NCBI GenBank assembly: GCA_020186115.1
Contig: WSYJ01000178.1
Location: 124,001-188,000 of the forward strand
Source of the DNA: Histomonas meleagridis
Lineage: Eukaryota; Parabasalia; Tritrichomonadida; Dientamoebidae
Direction: 5' to 3'
DNA length: 64,000 bases
Positions 8,551 through 19,426 of this stretch are shown piece after piece. How positions within the stretch are numbered: position 1 is the first letter of the stretch; each line of letters opens with the position of its first letter. The notes under the pieces were generated by a model. It made no database searches, was not told the DNA's origin, and saw only the letters and a list, made by a program, of their open reading frames with translations. Made by a program: the position numbers and the translations under genes.

Positions 8551-10541
8551 TTCTATATTTCTTTTTTTGGTCTAGAATTTCTTTTAATATTCTACAATTT
8601 CATTTAATAATTTGTAATTTATTTTAATTACTTAAAATTCATTTTAACAATTTGATATTGGTTTTAAGTATTTTATATCCATTTTAATAATTTTGTATTT
8701 CTTTTAAAATTTTACAATTCCTTTTAATATTTTAGGATTTGTTTTAAATATTATATATTCGTTTTGATAATATAATATTTGCTTTAATTATTTAATGATT
8801 TTTTTAGTTGTTTGAAGTTTGTTTTAACAATTTTATTTTTGTTTCAATAATTTATTGTTTATTTTGATGATTTAAAATTCATTTTTGTGTTTTCAAATTT
8901 ATTTTAATAGTTTAGAACAGTACTTCATAAAGCAATTGAAAACAATAATGTTGAATTCGTTAAATTACTTTTAGAACATAAAGGAATTAATGTTAATGCA
9001 ATTTATATTGATTTATATGATTTGAAATTCATATAAATAATTTGATATCTATTTGACGAACTTTATATATCTTTCATTAATTTAAAATTTCTTTTTAAAT
9101 CCTAAAATTTCTTTTGATAATCTGTGGTTTATTTTTGTGAATGATAATTTGTTTGAAAAATTTGTAATTTGTTTTGATGATTCGAAATTTGTTTTTATCA
9201 ATTACAGTTTATTTGAGCAATTTTATATTTATTTATGTAGCTTGAAATTTGTTTTTATCAATTGCAGTTTATTTGGGAAATTTTATATTTGTAAATCTAG
9301 TTTGGAATTTATTTTAACAACTTTATATTTGTTTTTATAATATGATATTTGTTTTTGTAATTTATCATTTGTTTTAATAATTTGATATTTATTTTAATCA
9401 TTTGAAATTCTTTTTAATTAATTTCTGTCTGTTTGAATAATTTACAGTTTATTTTGTTGATTTGATATTCATTTTAAAAATTTAGAATTTATTTTAATGA
9501 TTCGGAACAGCACTTCATTTTGCAATCAGAAATAATAATATCGAATTTGTTAAATTGCTTTTAGAGCATAAGGGGGTTGACATCAATGCAAAATATATTG
9601 ATTTATATAATTTGAAATTTATTTAAATAATTTTACATTTATTTAAAGAATTTATCGTTTATATTATTAATTTTATATTAATTTTAATCATTTAAAATTT
9701 ATTTTAATTATTTTGTGTTTGTTTAATGAATTTGATGTTTGTCTTCTTGTTTTGATATTTATTTTAATAACATATTATTTGTTATAATAATTTAGAATTA
9801 GTTTTAATTGTTTAACATTTGTTTCAATAATTTCATATTTATTTTAATGTTTCAAAATTTGTTTCAATAATTTCGTGTTTGTTTTGGTTGTTTTATATTT
9901 TTTTCAACAATTTATCATTTGCTTTAATTATTTGAGATTTATTTTAACTATTTCGTGTCCATTTTAATTGTATAAAATTTAATTTAATAATTTGGAACAG
10001 CTCTTCATTTGGCAGTTAATGACAATAATATAGAATTGGTTAAATTGCTATTAGAAAAAGGCGCTGATGTTGTTGCAGTATATGTTTTATTATATAGTAT
10101 GAAATCCTTTTTAATATTTTAATTTTTGCTTTGCGAATATAAATTTTGTTTAAATAATTTGAAATTTCTTTTTATTGTTTGAAATTTCTTTTAATATTTT
10201 GATATTTGCTTTTATAGTTTTATATATGTTTTAAAAATTTAGAATTCGTTTTTTTGATATAATGTTCGTTTCGTTGATTTAAAATTCGTTTCATTATTTT
10301 AAAATTGATTTTCATTATTTAATTTTTATTTTAATGTTTTATTGTTTGTTTTAATAAGTTAAAATTTGTTTTTATAACTTAAAGGTTCTTTTGATAATCT
10401 GATGTTTTTTTAAAAAAATTGAAGTATCAAAATATTATTTAGAAGTTATTCACATTGTTTTTAACAGCAATTCAAATTGCAACAGCAAAAGGAAACAAAG
10501 AAATGATAAGTCTACTTACGAAAAAGACACGGGAACTTTAA
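8551..10541 (+). repeat. array B: four isolated ankyrin modules in long spacers of degenerate 20-bp repeats
   Basis: Modules begin (ACA codon) at 8917, 9507, 9997 and 10464. The first three read TVLHKAIENNN, TALHFAIRNNN and TALHLAVNDNN, followed by the usual KLLLE and [ND]VNA-type end. The first three modules are preceded by an in-frame stop and two codons (TTT AGA, TTC GGA, TTT GGA), giving FGTALH, the ankyrin consensus. The fourth (TAIQIATAKGNKEMISLL) ends in a proper TAA at 10541. Spacers of about 380-500 bp consist of a degenerate 20-21-bp tandem repeat of the form ATTTRTTTTAATAATTTNAN; nine consecutive units can be followed around 8615-8800. The modules carry no stops although the spacers are full of them, which suggests the modules are under coding constraint. 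No canonical splice sites are seen. Confidence 0.75.
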
Positions 10542-11257
10542 TTAAATATTGTTTTAAAATAGGTTGAATTAATAAATAATTTCCGTGTAGAACTTTTTTT
10601 TTTAATTCATTTGATAAGTTATTTCTTATTTATTGAATTAACCAAATGATACGAAAACCCAGCCCTTAATTAATAAGAGTATTTGGATAAATATTTTATA
10701 GAAACAATAAATAATAAATGCATTTATTTGTTAACAAATAAGAAAACAACATTTAGCGATAATTTATGAAAAAGTGGATTTTGAAATGTTTACTCATTAT
10801 AAAAAACCGATGCATTCAAACCATTTAAAATTCGGCTTTCCCAGAATGCCCAGAGAAAGGTCATAAAAAGTTTAAAAAAAGCGACACATCCTTATCTTTG
10901 GATGAATGTTATGTGCATTACTTATTTCTCATTGTTAAAAGCATAGGCATGACATCATTACATAATTGATTGGTTCAAACTCACTACTCCAATAAATAAT
11001 TTTTGTTTATCCAAAATAACGTTATAAAAAATACCAGATACATGAGCTGGAAGGAAACATAAGTTTAGAAAAATAATTTTTTTCTAATGATACAAAATAC
11101 ATAACAACAACTTCTATTTCTTGTATGCTTTTTCTATGTCCCTGCAAACGAGCCAGTATTTTAATAACTTATTGGAGTTTGTTTCATAAGGAAAAAATGC
11201 TTTTCTGCACCAAAATTTTTCTGACAAAATAATTTGAACGAAAATATTAATGCCAAT
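10542..11257. other. intergenic, AT-rich
   Basis: No gene is seen. A perfect 18-bp palindrome (TTATTTGTTAACAAATAA, 10724-10741) is the only distinct motif. The promoter of the kinase at 11258 must lie at the right end, but I find no TCAYTWT element close to its ATG. Confidence 0.45.
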
Positions 11258-12571
11258 ATGAGAGGAAATGAAACCATCCCACAAATCAGGCAGGATGATT
11301 TAATTCCAATTGGAACAATAGTAGATAACTACGAGATCATGGAGTGTATTGGGAGCGGTTCATTTAGTCATGTTTATATTGCTAAACATATTCCGACCTC
11401 AAATTATTGCGCAGCGAAAGTTGTAAATCTTAAAAACATCACAGGAAATAGTCTTACAAATACATTACGTGAACTTAGTGTGTTTATGCAAGTTTCACAT
11501 CCATCAATTTGTCATTTATACAGTTATTCTTTATTTCAAGATAATCTTATCTTTTTTATAGAGTATGCAACTGGAGGCACATTGTTAGATTATGTTATTC
11601 AACGCCAAGGTTTAGGAGAACATGATGCACAAATTTTATTTATTCAAATTTTTGACGCAATTCGATATCTTCATATATACCATTTTGCAGTTCATCGTGA
11701 TTTAAAGTTAGAAAATATATTACTTGATTCCAAAAACAACATAAAAATAATAGATTTTGGATTAACAGGTACATTTTACAATAATACTCTTAGGACATTT
11801 GTTGGTACAGCAGGCTATCAATCACCTGAAATTATAGCTGGTAATGAGTATAATGAAAAATGTGATGTTTGGTCACTTGGCGTTTGTTTATTTGCTATGG
11901 TAACAGGTCGTTTACCTTTTTCTACACAATCAAGTAATTATCGGAAACTTATTCAAGAAGCCACTGATTTAAAGTATCCTTCAACATTTTCACCAGGTCT
12001 AGTAGATCTCTTACAAAAAATGCTTGAAGTTCATCCTTCATCACGATGTTCACTTGTTCAACTTCAAAGTCATCCATGGTTACATGGTCTTGATCCAATT
12101 GGGAACAACATTGCGCCCAAACCGATAATTTTCTATAAAATCAACGGTTTTTCAGACATATTGAAATATAAACGTCGCCCGACCAAAGCCGATGAAACCG
12201 CTCTCAAAAAGTGCGAAGAGTTAAACATTGATCGAAATTCATTGATAGATGATTTACAAAAAGGTATAACAAATTCTAACACTATTACATATTTTTTTAT
12301 GGTACATCCACTTCTTGAGAAGCCTACTATTTATAATGATTGTCATTCAGCACACGAAGTAGTGCAAATAGTTAACCGGAATAAATTACCACATATACAT
12401 AAAGTATCACATGTATGTAAAGGACATAATATAAAAAAGAACTTTTCTCCGTGTAAAGCTCCAAACCCATTACTACCTCCACATCCACGAAATAGAACGC
12501 CAAGCGTGCTATGTTCGAAAGGCGTATTAACGAAACCTTCAATGCCTGGTAGAAAGAAAAGTTTTTCTTAA
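11258..12571 (+). CDS. Ser/Thr protein kinase, CAMK/SNF1-like group
   Basis: The 437-residue kinase has its catalytic domain at about residues 18-265. The elements are glycine loop GSGSFSHVY, ATP lysine in CAAKVV, catalytic loop HRDLKLENIL, DFG in IIDFGL, activation segment VGTAGYQSPE and DVWSLGVCLFAM. All catalytic residues are present, so it should be active. The sequence pattern fits the CAMK-like/SNF1-related kinases common in trichomonads; the substrate is unknown. After residue about 280 the tail has no domain and ends in a basic, Pro/Ser-rich stretch (RKKSFS). I chose the ATG at 11258 because the upstream in-frame extension starts only with TTG. The next gene follows 171 bp later in the same direction. 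Confidence 0.88.
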   Translation: MRGNETIPQIRQDDLIPIGTIVDNYEIMECIGSGSFSHVYIAKHIPTSNYCAAKVVNLKNITGNSLTNTLRELSVFMQVSHPSICHLYSYSLFQDNLIFFIEYATGGTLLDYVIQRQGLGEHDAQILFIQIFDAIRYLHIYHFAVHRDLKLENILLDSKNNIKIIDFGLTGTFYNNTLRTFVGTAGYQSPEIIAGNEYNEKCDVWSLGVCLFAMVTGRLPFSTQSSNYRKLIQEATDLKYPSTFSPGLVDLLQKMLEVHPSSRCSLVQLQSHPWLHGLDPIGNNIAPKPIIFYKINGFSDILKYKRRPTKADETALKKCEELNIDRNSLIDDLQKGITNSNTITYFFMVHPLLEKPTIYNDCHSAHEVVQIVNRNKLPHIHKVSHVCKGHNIKKNFSPCKAPNPLLPPHPRNRTPSVLCSKGVLTKPSMPGRKKSFS

Positions 12572-12742
12572 GAAAAAAGCGATTTATATAAATGTTTTGT
12601 TTAATAAATTGTATTTAAATCCAAATTTTTTTTAAGACAAAAAATATAAAATTTTCAATAAGAAAGACAATTGGCACTTTTCGGTAGCGATTTTAAGGCA
12701 ATGTAAACTTTTCAATTTTTTATATTATTTGTCACCGGAAAA

Positions 12743-15700
12743 ATGAAGTCAGGAAAGATATATATTAGCTATATCCCACAAGTTATTGAAACCCAAATTC
12801 AGCCTATATGGGCAGATACAGTGAAGAAATTTACTAACCTTGTGAAGGGAAAATCAGAAGATGTGATCAAAGAATTTCAAGGTTGGCCACGTTGTTATGA
12901 AACTTATTATGAATGTACTAAATCCATTGTTGAGGTAGGAATTTCATCACCGTATGATGCTATAGAGGCTTTATTAATGATTCTTCCTCAAAAAGAAAAT
13001 GTTAATAACATTTATTCAAAGATTTCTTCATCACTTTCAGTGGACCAATCAAATCCATTACACAAGGAATGTTTTGATCTTTTAATTTATTTTCTATTTG
13101 CGGATACGGTTTCACAATTAATGACATATGATAATGGTGAAAAAGATCCACATGTACTTAATGCATGTGTAGCATTACTTAAAAAAGAATATGGAAAAGC
13201 ATTTGAATCCAAATATCGTCCATTTTTAGAACAAATATTAATTGTCTTATTACGCCAATGTTCAGTTTTAATGTCATTATTTGCCACAAGTGAATCACTT
13301 TATAAGCAATCAGTCTCAACCTTATGTGCATCTCTTAGTGAAAAAGATCCCACAATTCGATCACGCGTTATCACATTATATCGACTGTTAAGACATCCTC
13401 ATGGCAAAGCCTTATCATTTATCAGTGAATATTTATTACCACAATTATCTGATAAGAAGATGTCATCATATTTACCAATCATATATGACTCATTAAAGAA
13501 CTCAATGTTACAAATTTCAGAGTCCAAACCCGAAGACTTAGCCGAATTAGACAAAATCTTTTCTAAACCAGATAGTTGCATAAAGAAAACAGCAATTGAA
13601 TATCAGTCGATTTTATTATCACGTAAAGAAAATGTTACAGCCAAAAAATGTTGTGAATTCTTCGAAAAAATACCAAAAGAATCAGAAAGCCAAGCGATTC
13701 TTCAAGCATTTCTTAATGTAATTCGTGGTCCATATTTTGTACCTGATAATGAATTTTGGGAATATGGTGAAAAGAATGGCCGATATTTATTAATATTAGA
13801 AAAAGGCCAATTATTATTCCCAGATCAACAACAAGATCTTAAAGATAAGACATGTTTCTGTAAGATCTTTTTAGATTATGTTGCTGATAAAATGAACAGT
13901 TCGAAAGTTGCCACCAAAATTATCTTTAATATGTTTTCAAGGAACTTAATTGGTACTGTAAGTTGTTTACTTGATTATTATAAGAATTTACCAATTAATG
14001 ATGAAAGAATTGGACCATTCTTTAATGCATTAACTTTAGTATTTGATAACTCCGTTGGTTTTGTTGAAGGAGGTGGAGATAAAGTTCAAGGACAAATTGA
14101 TGTATTACGAACTTATATGAAGCCATTAATTGAACAGAAACTTCGAACTTTTGTGCCACCAGAAATGGCACCATTTGCAAGTGTTTGTAAGACTATCTCT
14201 GTTCAAGAATGTCCTCAAACAATAACTATTGAAGCACAATTTTGTCCAGATATATCAGGCGTAGGTACATTTCGAGAACGTATTCATGCATCACGTAATA
14301 AGATATTAGATATATTTAGTAAGAACTCAAAAGAAATCGTCGAATATAAAAAGAAATTAAAAGTTGTAGCTCGATTCTCACGTAATACTACAACATCATC
14401 TGATCGAACAGCAATGTATTTGTTTTCATTAATTTATCAAATAGTTAATAAGGCTGATGCTACTGAAGAATATTTCTTACCAATAGTTAAGAGTACTATT
14501 TGTGATCATTTCGAATTAGCATTTTTCGCTCAATATGCTTTACAAATTTTTTATATTAATAAGCCATTTACTGTACAACCAATTTTATCTGCAATTAATA
14601 CTGTTTTATCACAAACTATAGGTAATTCTTCTGCTTTTACATTAATTAATTTATTATATCAATTAATTTCTTTACCTAGAATGGTAGTTAAAGATGAAGA
14701 TAAAGAATGGTTTAATAATTGGACAACTAAACTTCAAGCATTACTTTTGATACATTTAACTTCTCCTTTCACTGAAATTCATGATGTAGTATTATTAACT
14801 ATGCAACGTCTTGATACTATTTGTGATGATTATGGTATAGATACAACAATATTTTCATCATTGACGGAAAATTCAAATCAAATATCGAAAAGAGTATCAG
14901 AAAGATTATCTAAAATGCTTGGATTAGAAAACACATTAGAGAATATCTATTTCGAAGATGCTGCACGATTCCCATCGATATTAATTTATACATTATTCTT
15001 ATCTGAATTTGCTGAAGTTTGTGCACGAAATGAAATCCAAAATGTAATTCAAGAAGTATGGAAATTAAACTTACAAAAATACATTGAAATTCCTACAAAT
15101 GTTAAAGAACAAATTAAAGATGAAGAATTTATATTAATACGTAATTTACCTATAGTTTCATTATTACATAAATTAGTACCTATGAATCAAAGTACTATTG
15201 ATATAGTTTTATCAAATGAAAATTATTTAAGACCTATATTTTATTTTAATGCTTATGGAATATTAATGAATATGATAACTAAACCTGATCCAGAAAATGA
15301 AATCTTACAAAATCGAATTAAATTTATTGATTCTATAATACCTAATTTAGTTACTTTCATGAATCAAGGTTCTGATTGGGCTTATAAAATATTAAACATA
15401 TTTACAACTTCTGGTACAATTGAATTAATTAGTTCATTTGCATATAAATTTATTACATTTTTACCTAAGCCTTCAAATGAACAAAAGAATTATTTAATTA
15501 ATGCACAACATTTCATAGATATAATTAAAAATATCATCGAATCGCCTGATTTTATGTTAAATATTGTTACACAAACTAATCAATCTAAAGTTATTTATAA
15601 TGATTTCATTAAATGGTGTCATAATGTATTAACTCAATTTGGTATTAAATATAAATCTAATGACTTAAACTTAGATTGTACACCAGAAAATATTAATCGT

Positions 15701-18700
15701 TGTAATTTTTTCTTAAGTTCATATTGTAATTGTATTAATGGTTTATCTAAAGCATTTTCATTACCTTTTGATCCAGGAATTAGTGGTTCAATTCGAGGTA
15801 ATGAACAACCAAATTGGATTAAACCTGAACAATTATGGCCAATAGAAGAAAGAAGACATTCATTTGAATTATTAATTGCATTATTTAAATCGAAGAATAT
15901 TCCATCTAATATTAAAGTTAATGAAGCTTTAATATCATTATTAGAATCAGTTGAAATCTTTGACAATAAATATAATATTAAAGGAGAAATATTTAAAGTT
16001 TTGGCAATATTAGATTCAAAAGGTAATCATTTATTTGGTAAAGTATTAACAAATCATCCAATTCTATACCAACATTATTTCAAATATGTATTAAATGTTA
16101 ATATATCTCGAGGCGTATTCTTCTTTAAAGGAATTGTCGAACAATATGTTGGTAAATATGAAAATGACACACAAATATTAAATGAAGTTGATAAGAAATC
16201 AAATGAAAGATGTATTGAAAACACAGGGAAATTATTATTAATTTCATTTGTATATTTATCATCTAATAATGAAGAAAGTCGTAAATTAGCATTCCAATTA
16301 TTAAGACGTATATTACCAATCTTTTGTTCATTTAATGATCCTTCTGATATTAAACCTTCATCAATTATTAATACTTATATAGCTAAACATAAAGTCGATT
16401 TAAGTGGTTTAGGTTTTCCACCATCACCAACACAATTATTTGAATTCTCGAATATCATTGCACAAAATATGCCATTTATATCACATAGTATATTCACTGA
16501 AATATTAAACTTCTTAACATTAAAAGATGAAAAAGATTCTATTGATCCACAAACAATTGATACATTATTAAATGTTATCGCACCATTTGCACGATTAATT
16601 GACTTAAATTCACCAATAGCTTTACCTAATAATTATAATCAACAAAGTACTTTTACTCCATTTTCTATTATAACAAGTTTAATATCAAAATTCCAAAACA
16701 TTAATAAATCAAATTATCAAAACTATACACGTATCTTTATAGAAATATGTAATAATCAAGAAAATGTTAAACCATTATTACAAATTCTTGTGATGATAGC
16801 AGCGGGTGGAGTAAATATTCCAGCAATACAAACCATATGTTTAGCTTTAGTACAAACACAAACTTCTTCAGTATTAACTATATTAACACAACCATTAACA
16901 TTTGCTTCATGGTTTAATAATCATATTGCATCTACTAAACTATTATCTAATCGACCTTATTCACCATATAATTGGACAGAATTATCATTAAATGTTATAC
17001 ATGAAATAGTATTATCTAATGTTACATTATTATTACAATATATTCATATCATTATACATTATTGTTTATTATTTGTGAATGATACTAAAAATATTTTACA
17101 TATCCAAATATTATCTTTATTACAAGCAATCTTTGAAAGTTTCCCTAATCCTATAAACATTGATAAAGATTTTATAATATCTTATACAAACACTGATTCT
17201 TCTACATGTGTATCTATTAAAGATATCATTAATTTAATAATTGAACAATTACAAATTGTATTTCCAGATGCTATTAATTCATGGTCAGAAGATGCATTAC
17301 AATGGGCTACAGGTTGTGGTAATTTGAAATTAGCTTATGAAAGTTGTATTATATATTCATATACATTAAATCATGCATCACCTGAAGATTCATTATTATT
17401 AATGAATTCTCTTGATATAGTATTAAATCAAAAGGTTCCACCATCGAATGAAATTATTCATAATGAAATCCTTCCATATATTCATAGTATATTAGTAGCA
17501 TTATATAAAATTACTCAATTATCCATAGATAATGGTACTGAATCATTATTAATGCATATCTTCCAATTTGTTTCTACATTCATTGATTTAGTTAAAATTG
17601 ATGCTGAATCATCTAATTTAGCATTACAAGTTTTATTATTATTCATTAATACTAAAACAGCTACAACAGTAGAACAAATCGCACCACATTTATTAAGTGT
17701 TGCTAAAATGTTACCATTTACATTTAATGATTCAAATGTTTCATTATTCTTAACATCAATTATATATAATTTACCACCATCAATTTCACAAAGTGTTAAA
17801 GTTATCTCATTATCTATGATGTTACCTATTATATTTTCAGTAGTTTCTGCTTTCCATTCTATCGATCCATATTCTACATTTGTATCAGATGATTCTGTTA
17901 TTAATGTATTTGATTGTGCACGAATTATTGGTGAATCAGAATTTGCAGGCGAAGCTAAATATGCCGAAATCTTTTCTAAATATTTCGGTGATAATTCATA
18001 TTTATTAGAAACTATAACACCAGAAAAATTACTCGATGTAATCACTAAAGAAATTTGGGATTCTGATCCTGAAGAAGTTAAAAGAATTACTCCTTATTAT
18101 AAAGCTATAGCACAACAAAATAAAGTTCCTGCAATACGTTCTGCTACATTTGCATCAGTAATATCATTCTTAAACACATCTACTGATAAAGATGTTGCTA
18201 CGAATTATTTCATTGATATAATTAAAATAGCAATTGAAGATAATAATGCTGTAGCACGTTCATTAATTGCATTAGCAGGTAAAATCACTAAGAAAGATGG
18301 AATATTCGCTGATTTGACTCCTTTAAGTATAAATCAAAATGAACCTGAAGAAGATAAAATACAAATTTTAGCTAAAAATGTTCGAAATATTTCACAAAAT
18401 ATTATACCACAATATCCAACAGGTGGTGAAGTTATAATTCAAGACCATAAATGGGCAGTGCCAATGATATCTTTGTCCGAAAACTCACAAGAATCGTGTC
18501 AAGACCAAATTAACTCAATAAAGTCTGTGGTATATCAGCCATTCGCTGAACAATTGCAATTTTGGTCAAACGTGCAAGCAAAGCCGCAGCAAAAGATGGA
18601 GCATAAGAAGGTAAACGCGCCGTCGCTGTTCGATATGTTCGCACACTCAAAGGCAAAGGCTGAAAAGAAGACAAAGAAATATCAGATGGAACAAAGATTG

Positions 18701-18775
18701 TCGTCGTTGGAACCACAGAACTTCGTGTTGAGGGATGAAGAACTAGAAGAATTTGAGCGAAGATTGAATTTCTAA
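12743..18775 (+). CDS. very large helical-repeat protein, candidate Furry/Mor2/Tao3 family
   Basis: The single 2010-codon ORF encodes an alpha-helical, HEAT/ARM-like protein with no catalytic motif. Two features suggest the Furry (Mor2/PAG1/Tao3) scaffold family, which works with NDR kinases in cell-shape control. One is the N-terminal layout around WPRCYETYYECTKSI followed by DLLIYFLFADTVSQLM. The other is a central segment with LLLISFVYLSSNNEESRKLAFQLLRR at about residues 1165-1190. The assignment is by pattern only; another large HEAT scaffold is possible. The C-terminal about 100 residues are charged (KAKAEKKTKKYQME). The start is the ATG at 12743 (MKSGKIYISY), 18 nt after a GTCACCGG motif. 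No introns, frameshifts or internal repeats were noticed. Confidence 0.5.
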   Translation: MKSGKIYISYIPQVIETQIQPIWADTVKKFTNLVKGKSEDVIKEFQGWPRCYETYYECTKSIVEVGISSPYDAIEALLMILPQKENVNNIYSKISSSLSVDQSNPLHKECFDLLIYFLFADTVSQLMTYDNGEKDPHVLNACVALLKKEYGKAFESKYRPFLEQILIVLLRQCSVLMSLFATSESLYKQSVSTLCASLSEKDPTIRSRVITLYRLLRHPHGKALSFISEYLLPQLSDKKMSSYLPIIYDSLKNSMLQISESKPEDLAELDKIFSKPDSCIKKTAIEYQSILLSRKENVTAKKCCEFFEKIPKESESQAILQAFLNVIRGPYFVPDNEFWEYGEKNGRYLLILEKGQLLFPDQQQDLKDKTCFCKIFLDYVADKMNSSKVATKIIFNMFSRNLIGTVSCLLDYYKNLPINDERIGPFFNALTLVFDNSVGFVEGGGDKVQGQIDVLRTYMKPLIEQKLRTFVPPEMAPFASVCKTISVQECPQTITIEAQFCPDISGVGTFRERIHASRNKILDIFSKNSKEIVEYKKKLKVVARFSRNTTTSSDRTAMYLFSLIYQIVNKADATEEYFLPIVKSTICDHFELAFFAQYALQIFYINKPFTVQPILSAINTVLSQTIGNSSAFTLINLLYQLISLPRMVVKDEDKEWFNNWTTKLQALLLIHLTSPFTEIHDVVLLTMQRLDTICDDYGIDTTIFSSLTENSNQISKRVSERLSKMLGLENTLENIYFEDAARFPSILIYTLFLSEFAEVCARNEIQNVIQEVWKLNLQKYIEIPTNVKEQIKDEEFILIRNLPIVSLLHKLVPMNQSTIDIVLSNENYLRPIFYFNAYGILMNMITKPDPENEILQNRIKFIDSIIPNLVTFMNQGSDWAYKILNIFTTSGTIELISSFAYKFITFLPKPSNEQKNYLINAQHFIDIIKNIIESPDFMLNIVTQTNQSKVIYNDFIKWCHNVLTQFGIKYKSNDLNLDCTPENINRCNFFLSSYCNCINGLSKAFSLPFDPGISGSIRGNEQPNWIKPEQLWPIEERRHSFELLIALFKSKNIPSNIKVNEALISLLESVEIFDNKYNIKGEIFKVLAILDSKGNHLFGKVLTNHPILYQHYFKYVLNVNISRGVFFFKGIVEQYVGKYENDTQILNEVDKKSNERCIENTGKLLLISFVYLSSNNEESRKLAFQLLRRILPIFCSFNDPSDIKPSSIINTYIAKHKVDLSGLGFPPSPTQLFEFSNIIAQNMPFISHSIFTEILNFLTLKDEKDSIDPQTIDTLLNVIAPFARLIDLNSPIALPNNYNQQSTFTPFSIITSLISKFQNINKSNYQNYTRIFIEICNNQENVKPLLQILVMIAAGGVNIPAIQTICLALVQTQTSSVLTILTQPLTFASWFNNHIASTKLLSNRPYSPYNWTELSLNVIHEIVLSNVTLLLQYIHIIIHYCLLFVNDTKNILHIQILSLLQAIFESFPNPINIDKDFIISYTNTDSSTCVSIKDIINLIIEQLQIVFPDAINSWSEDALQWATGCGNLKLAYESCIIYSYTLNHASPEDSLLLMNSLDIVLNQKVPPSNEIIHNEILPYIHSILVALYKITQLSIDNGTESLLMHIFQFVSTFIDLVKIDAESSNLALQVLLLFINTKTATTVEQIAPHLLSVAKMLPFTFNDSNVSLFLTSIIYNLPPSISQSVKVISLSMMLPIIFSVVSAFHSIDPYSTFVSDDSVINVFDCARIIGESEFAGEAKYAEIFSKYFGDNSYLLETITPEKLLDVITKEIWDSDPEEVKRITPYYKAIAQQNKVPAIRSATFASVISFLNTSTDKDVATNYFIDIIKIAIEDNNAVARSLIALAGKITKKDGIFADLTPLSINQNEPEEDKIQILAKNVRNISQNIIPQYPTGGEVIIQDHKWAVPMISLSENSQESCQDQINSIKSVVYQPFAEQLQFWSNVQAKPQQKMEHKKVNAPSLFDMFAHSKAKAEKKTKKYQMEQRLSSLEPQNFVLRDEELEEFERRLNF

Positions 18776-19020
18776 AAAATAATTAAATTAATTTTGTGAT
18801 GAAACCGAATCAAAATCGATAAATATCAGTGACTTGTTTAATAGATTTTGCTTAACTTTGAATTCATGATGTCGAATTTAACAGAAATATCGAAACAGGT
18901 TTTGTATTTGCTGTGTATATAAAGCAAAATGTATTGTAGATTTGATATATACTTTAACTTTCATTAAAAGTTTATCATGATAAATGAAATTTTCGAGTGA
19001 CGACTAAAAAAATAAAAAAA
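18776..19020. other. intergenic between Furry-like gene and tRNA
   Basis: AT-rich, with no gene. The A7 run at 19014-19020 is the T7 Pol III terminator of the minus-strand tRNA. Confidence 0.5.
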
Positions 19021-19093
19021 TGGTCCCGCAGGGACTTGAACCCTAGACCTTTGCGTTATCAGCACAACGCTCTACCGACTGAGCTACGAGACC
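19021..19093 (-). tRNA. tRNA-Ile (anticodon GAT), copy 1
   Basis: This 73-nt tRNA is on the minus strand. The acceptor stem is GGTCTCG paired with CGGGACC (one G-U), followed by discriminator A. The D arm GCTC/GAGC and the T arm around GGTTCAAGTCC are present. The anticodon stem TTGTG/CGCAA surrounds loop CTGATAA, giving anticodon GAT, which reads ATC/ATT (Ile). A T7 tract follows the 3' end on its own strand, as expected for a Pol III terminator. CCA is not encoded. It is identical over all 73 nt to the plus-strand copy at 23607-23679. The scaffold resembles eukaryotic cytosolic tRNA-Ile, where A34 would be usual. Confidence 0.95.
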
Positions 19094-19426
19094 TTGCTGA
19101 TTTCTTTTTATTTATATAGAAATTAATGATATATATTAAACACACCAAATTGGTTAATAACAAATCTCAAGTTCCTGATTTAAGTGTTAAGTATTACCCA
19201 TATAAACATTAGGCTTCGATGGGAGCTAAATATTTAAGTATTTTGCACCCAACAATTTTGGTAATTTATTCTCTTTCATCCACGAACCAAATGACGTAGG
19301 ATAACGATAGAACTTTTTTGAATTGATGAAATTGAAAAGTTCTTGTCAAATAACTTTTTGAGATCGCAAATATGACATGACCGAATACTCAAAGAAAAGT
19401 TGTTTACGGTTAGATCGGTTGTCAAT
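19094..19426. other. intergenic between tRNA-Ile copy 1 and talin-like gene
   Basis: The tRNA and the talin-like gene diverge from this 333-bp region. No further gene is seen. A GTCAATATG context surrounds the talin-like start. Confidence 0.4.

Noticed and set aside
8551-10460. Array B spacers as a CRISPR-like array
   Set aside because: The regular 20-bp units are degenerate and contiguous without unique spacers, and the organism is eukaryotic.
17515-18045. 176-codon minus-strand ORF
   Set aside because: Fully inside the Furry-like gene on the opposite strand; a by-product of its AT-rich codons.
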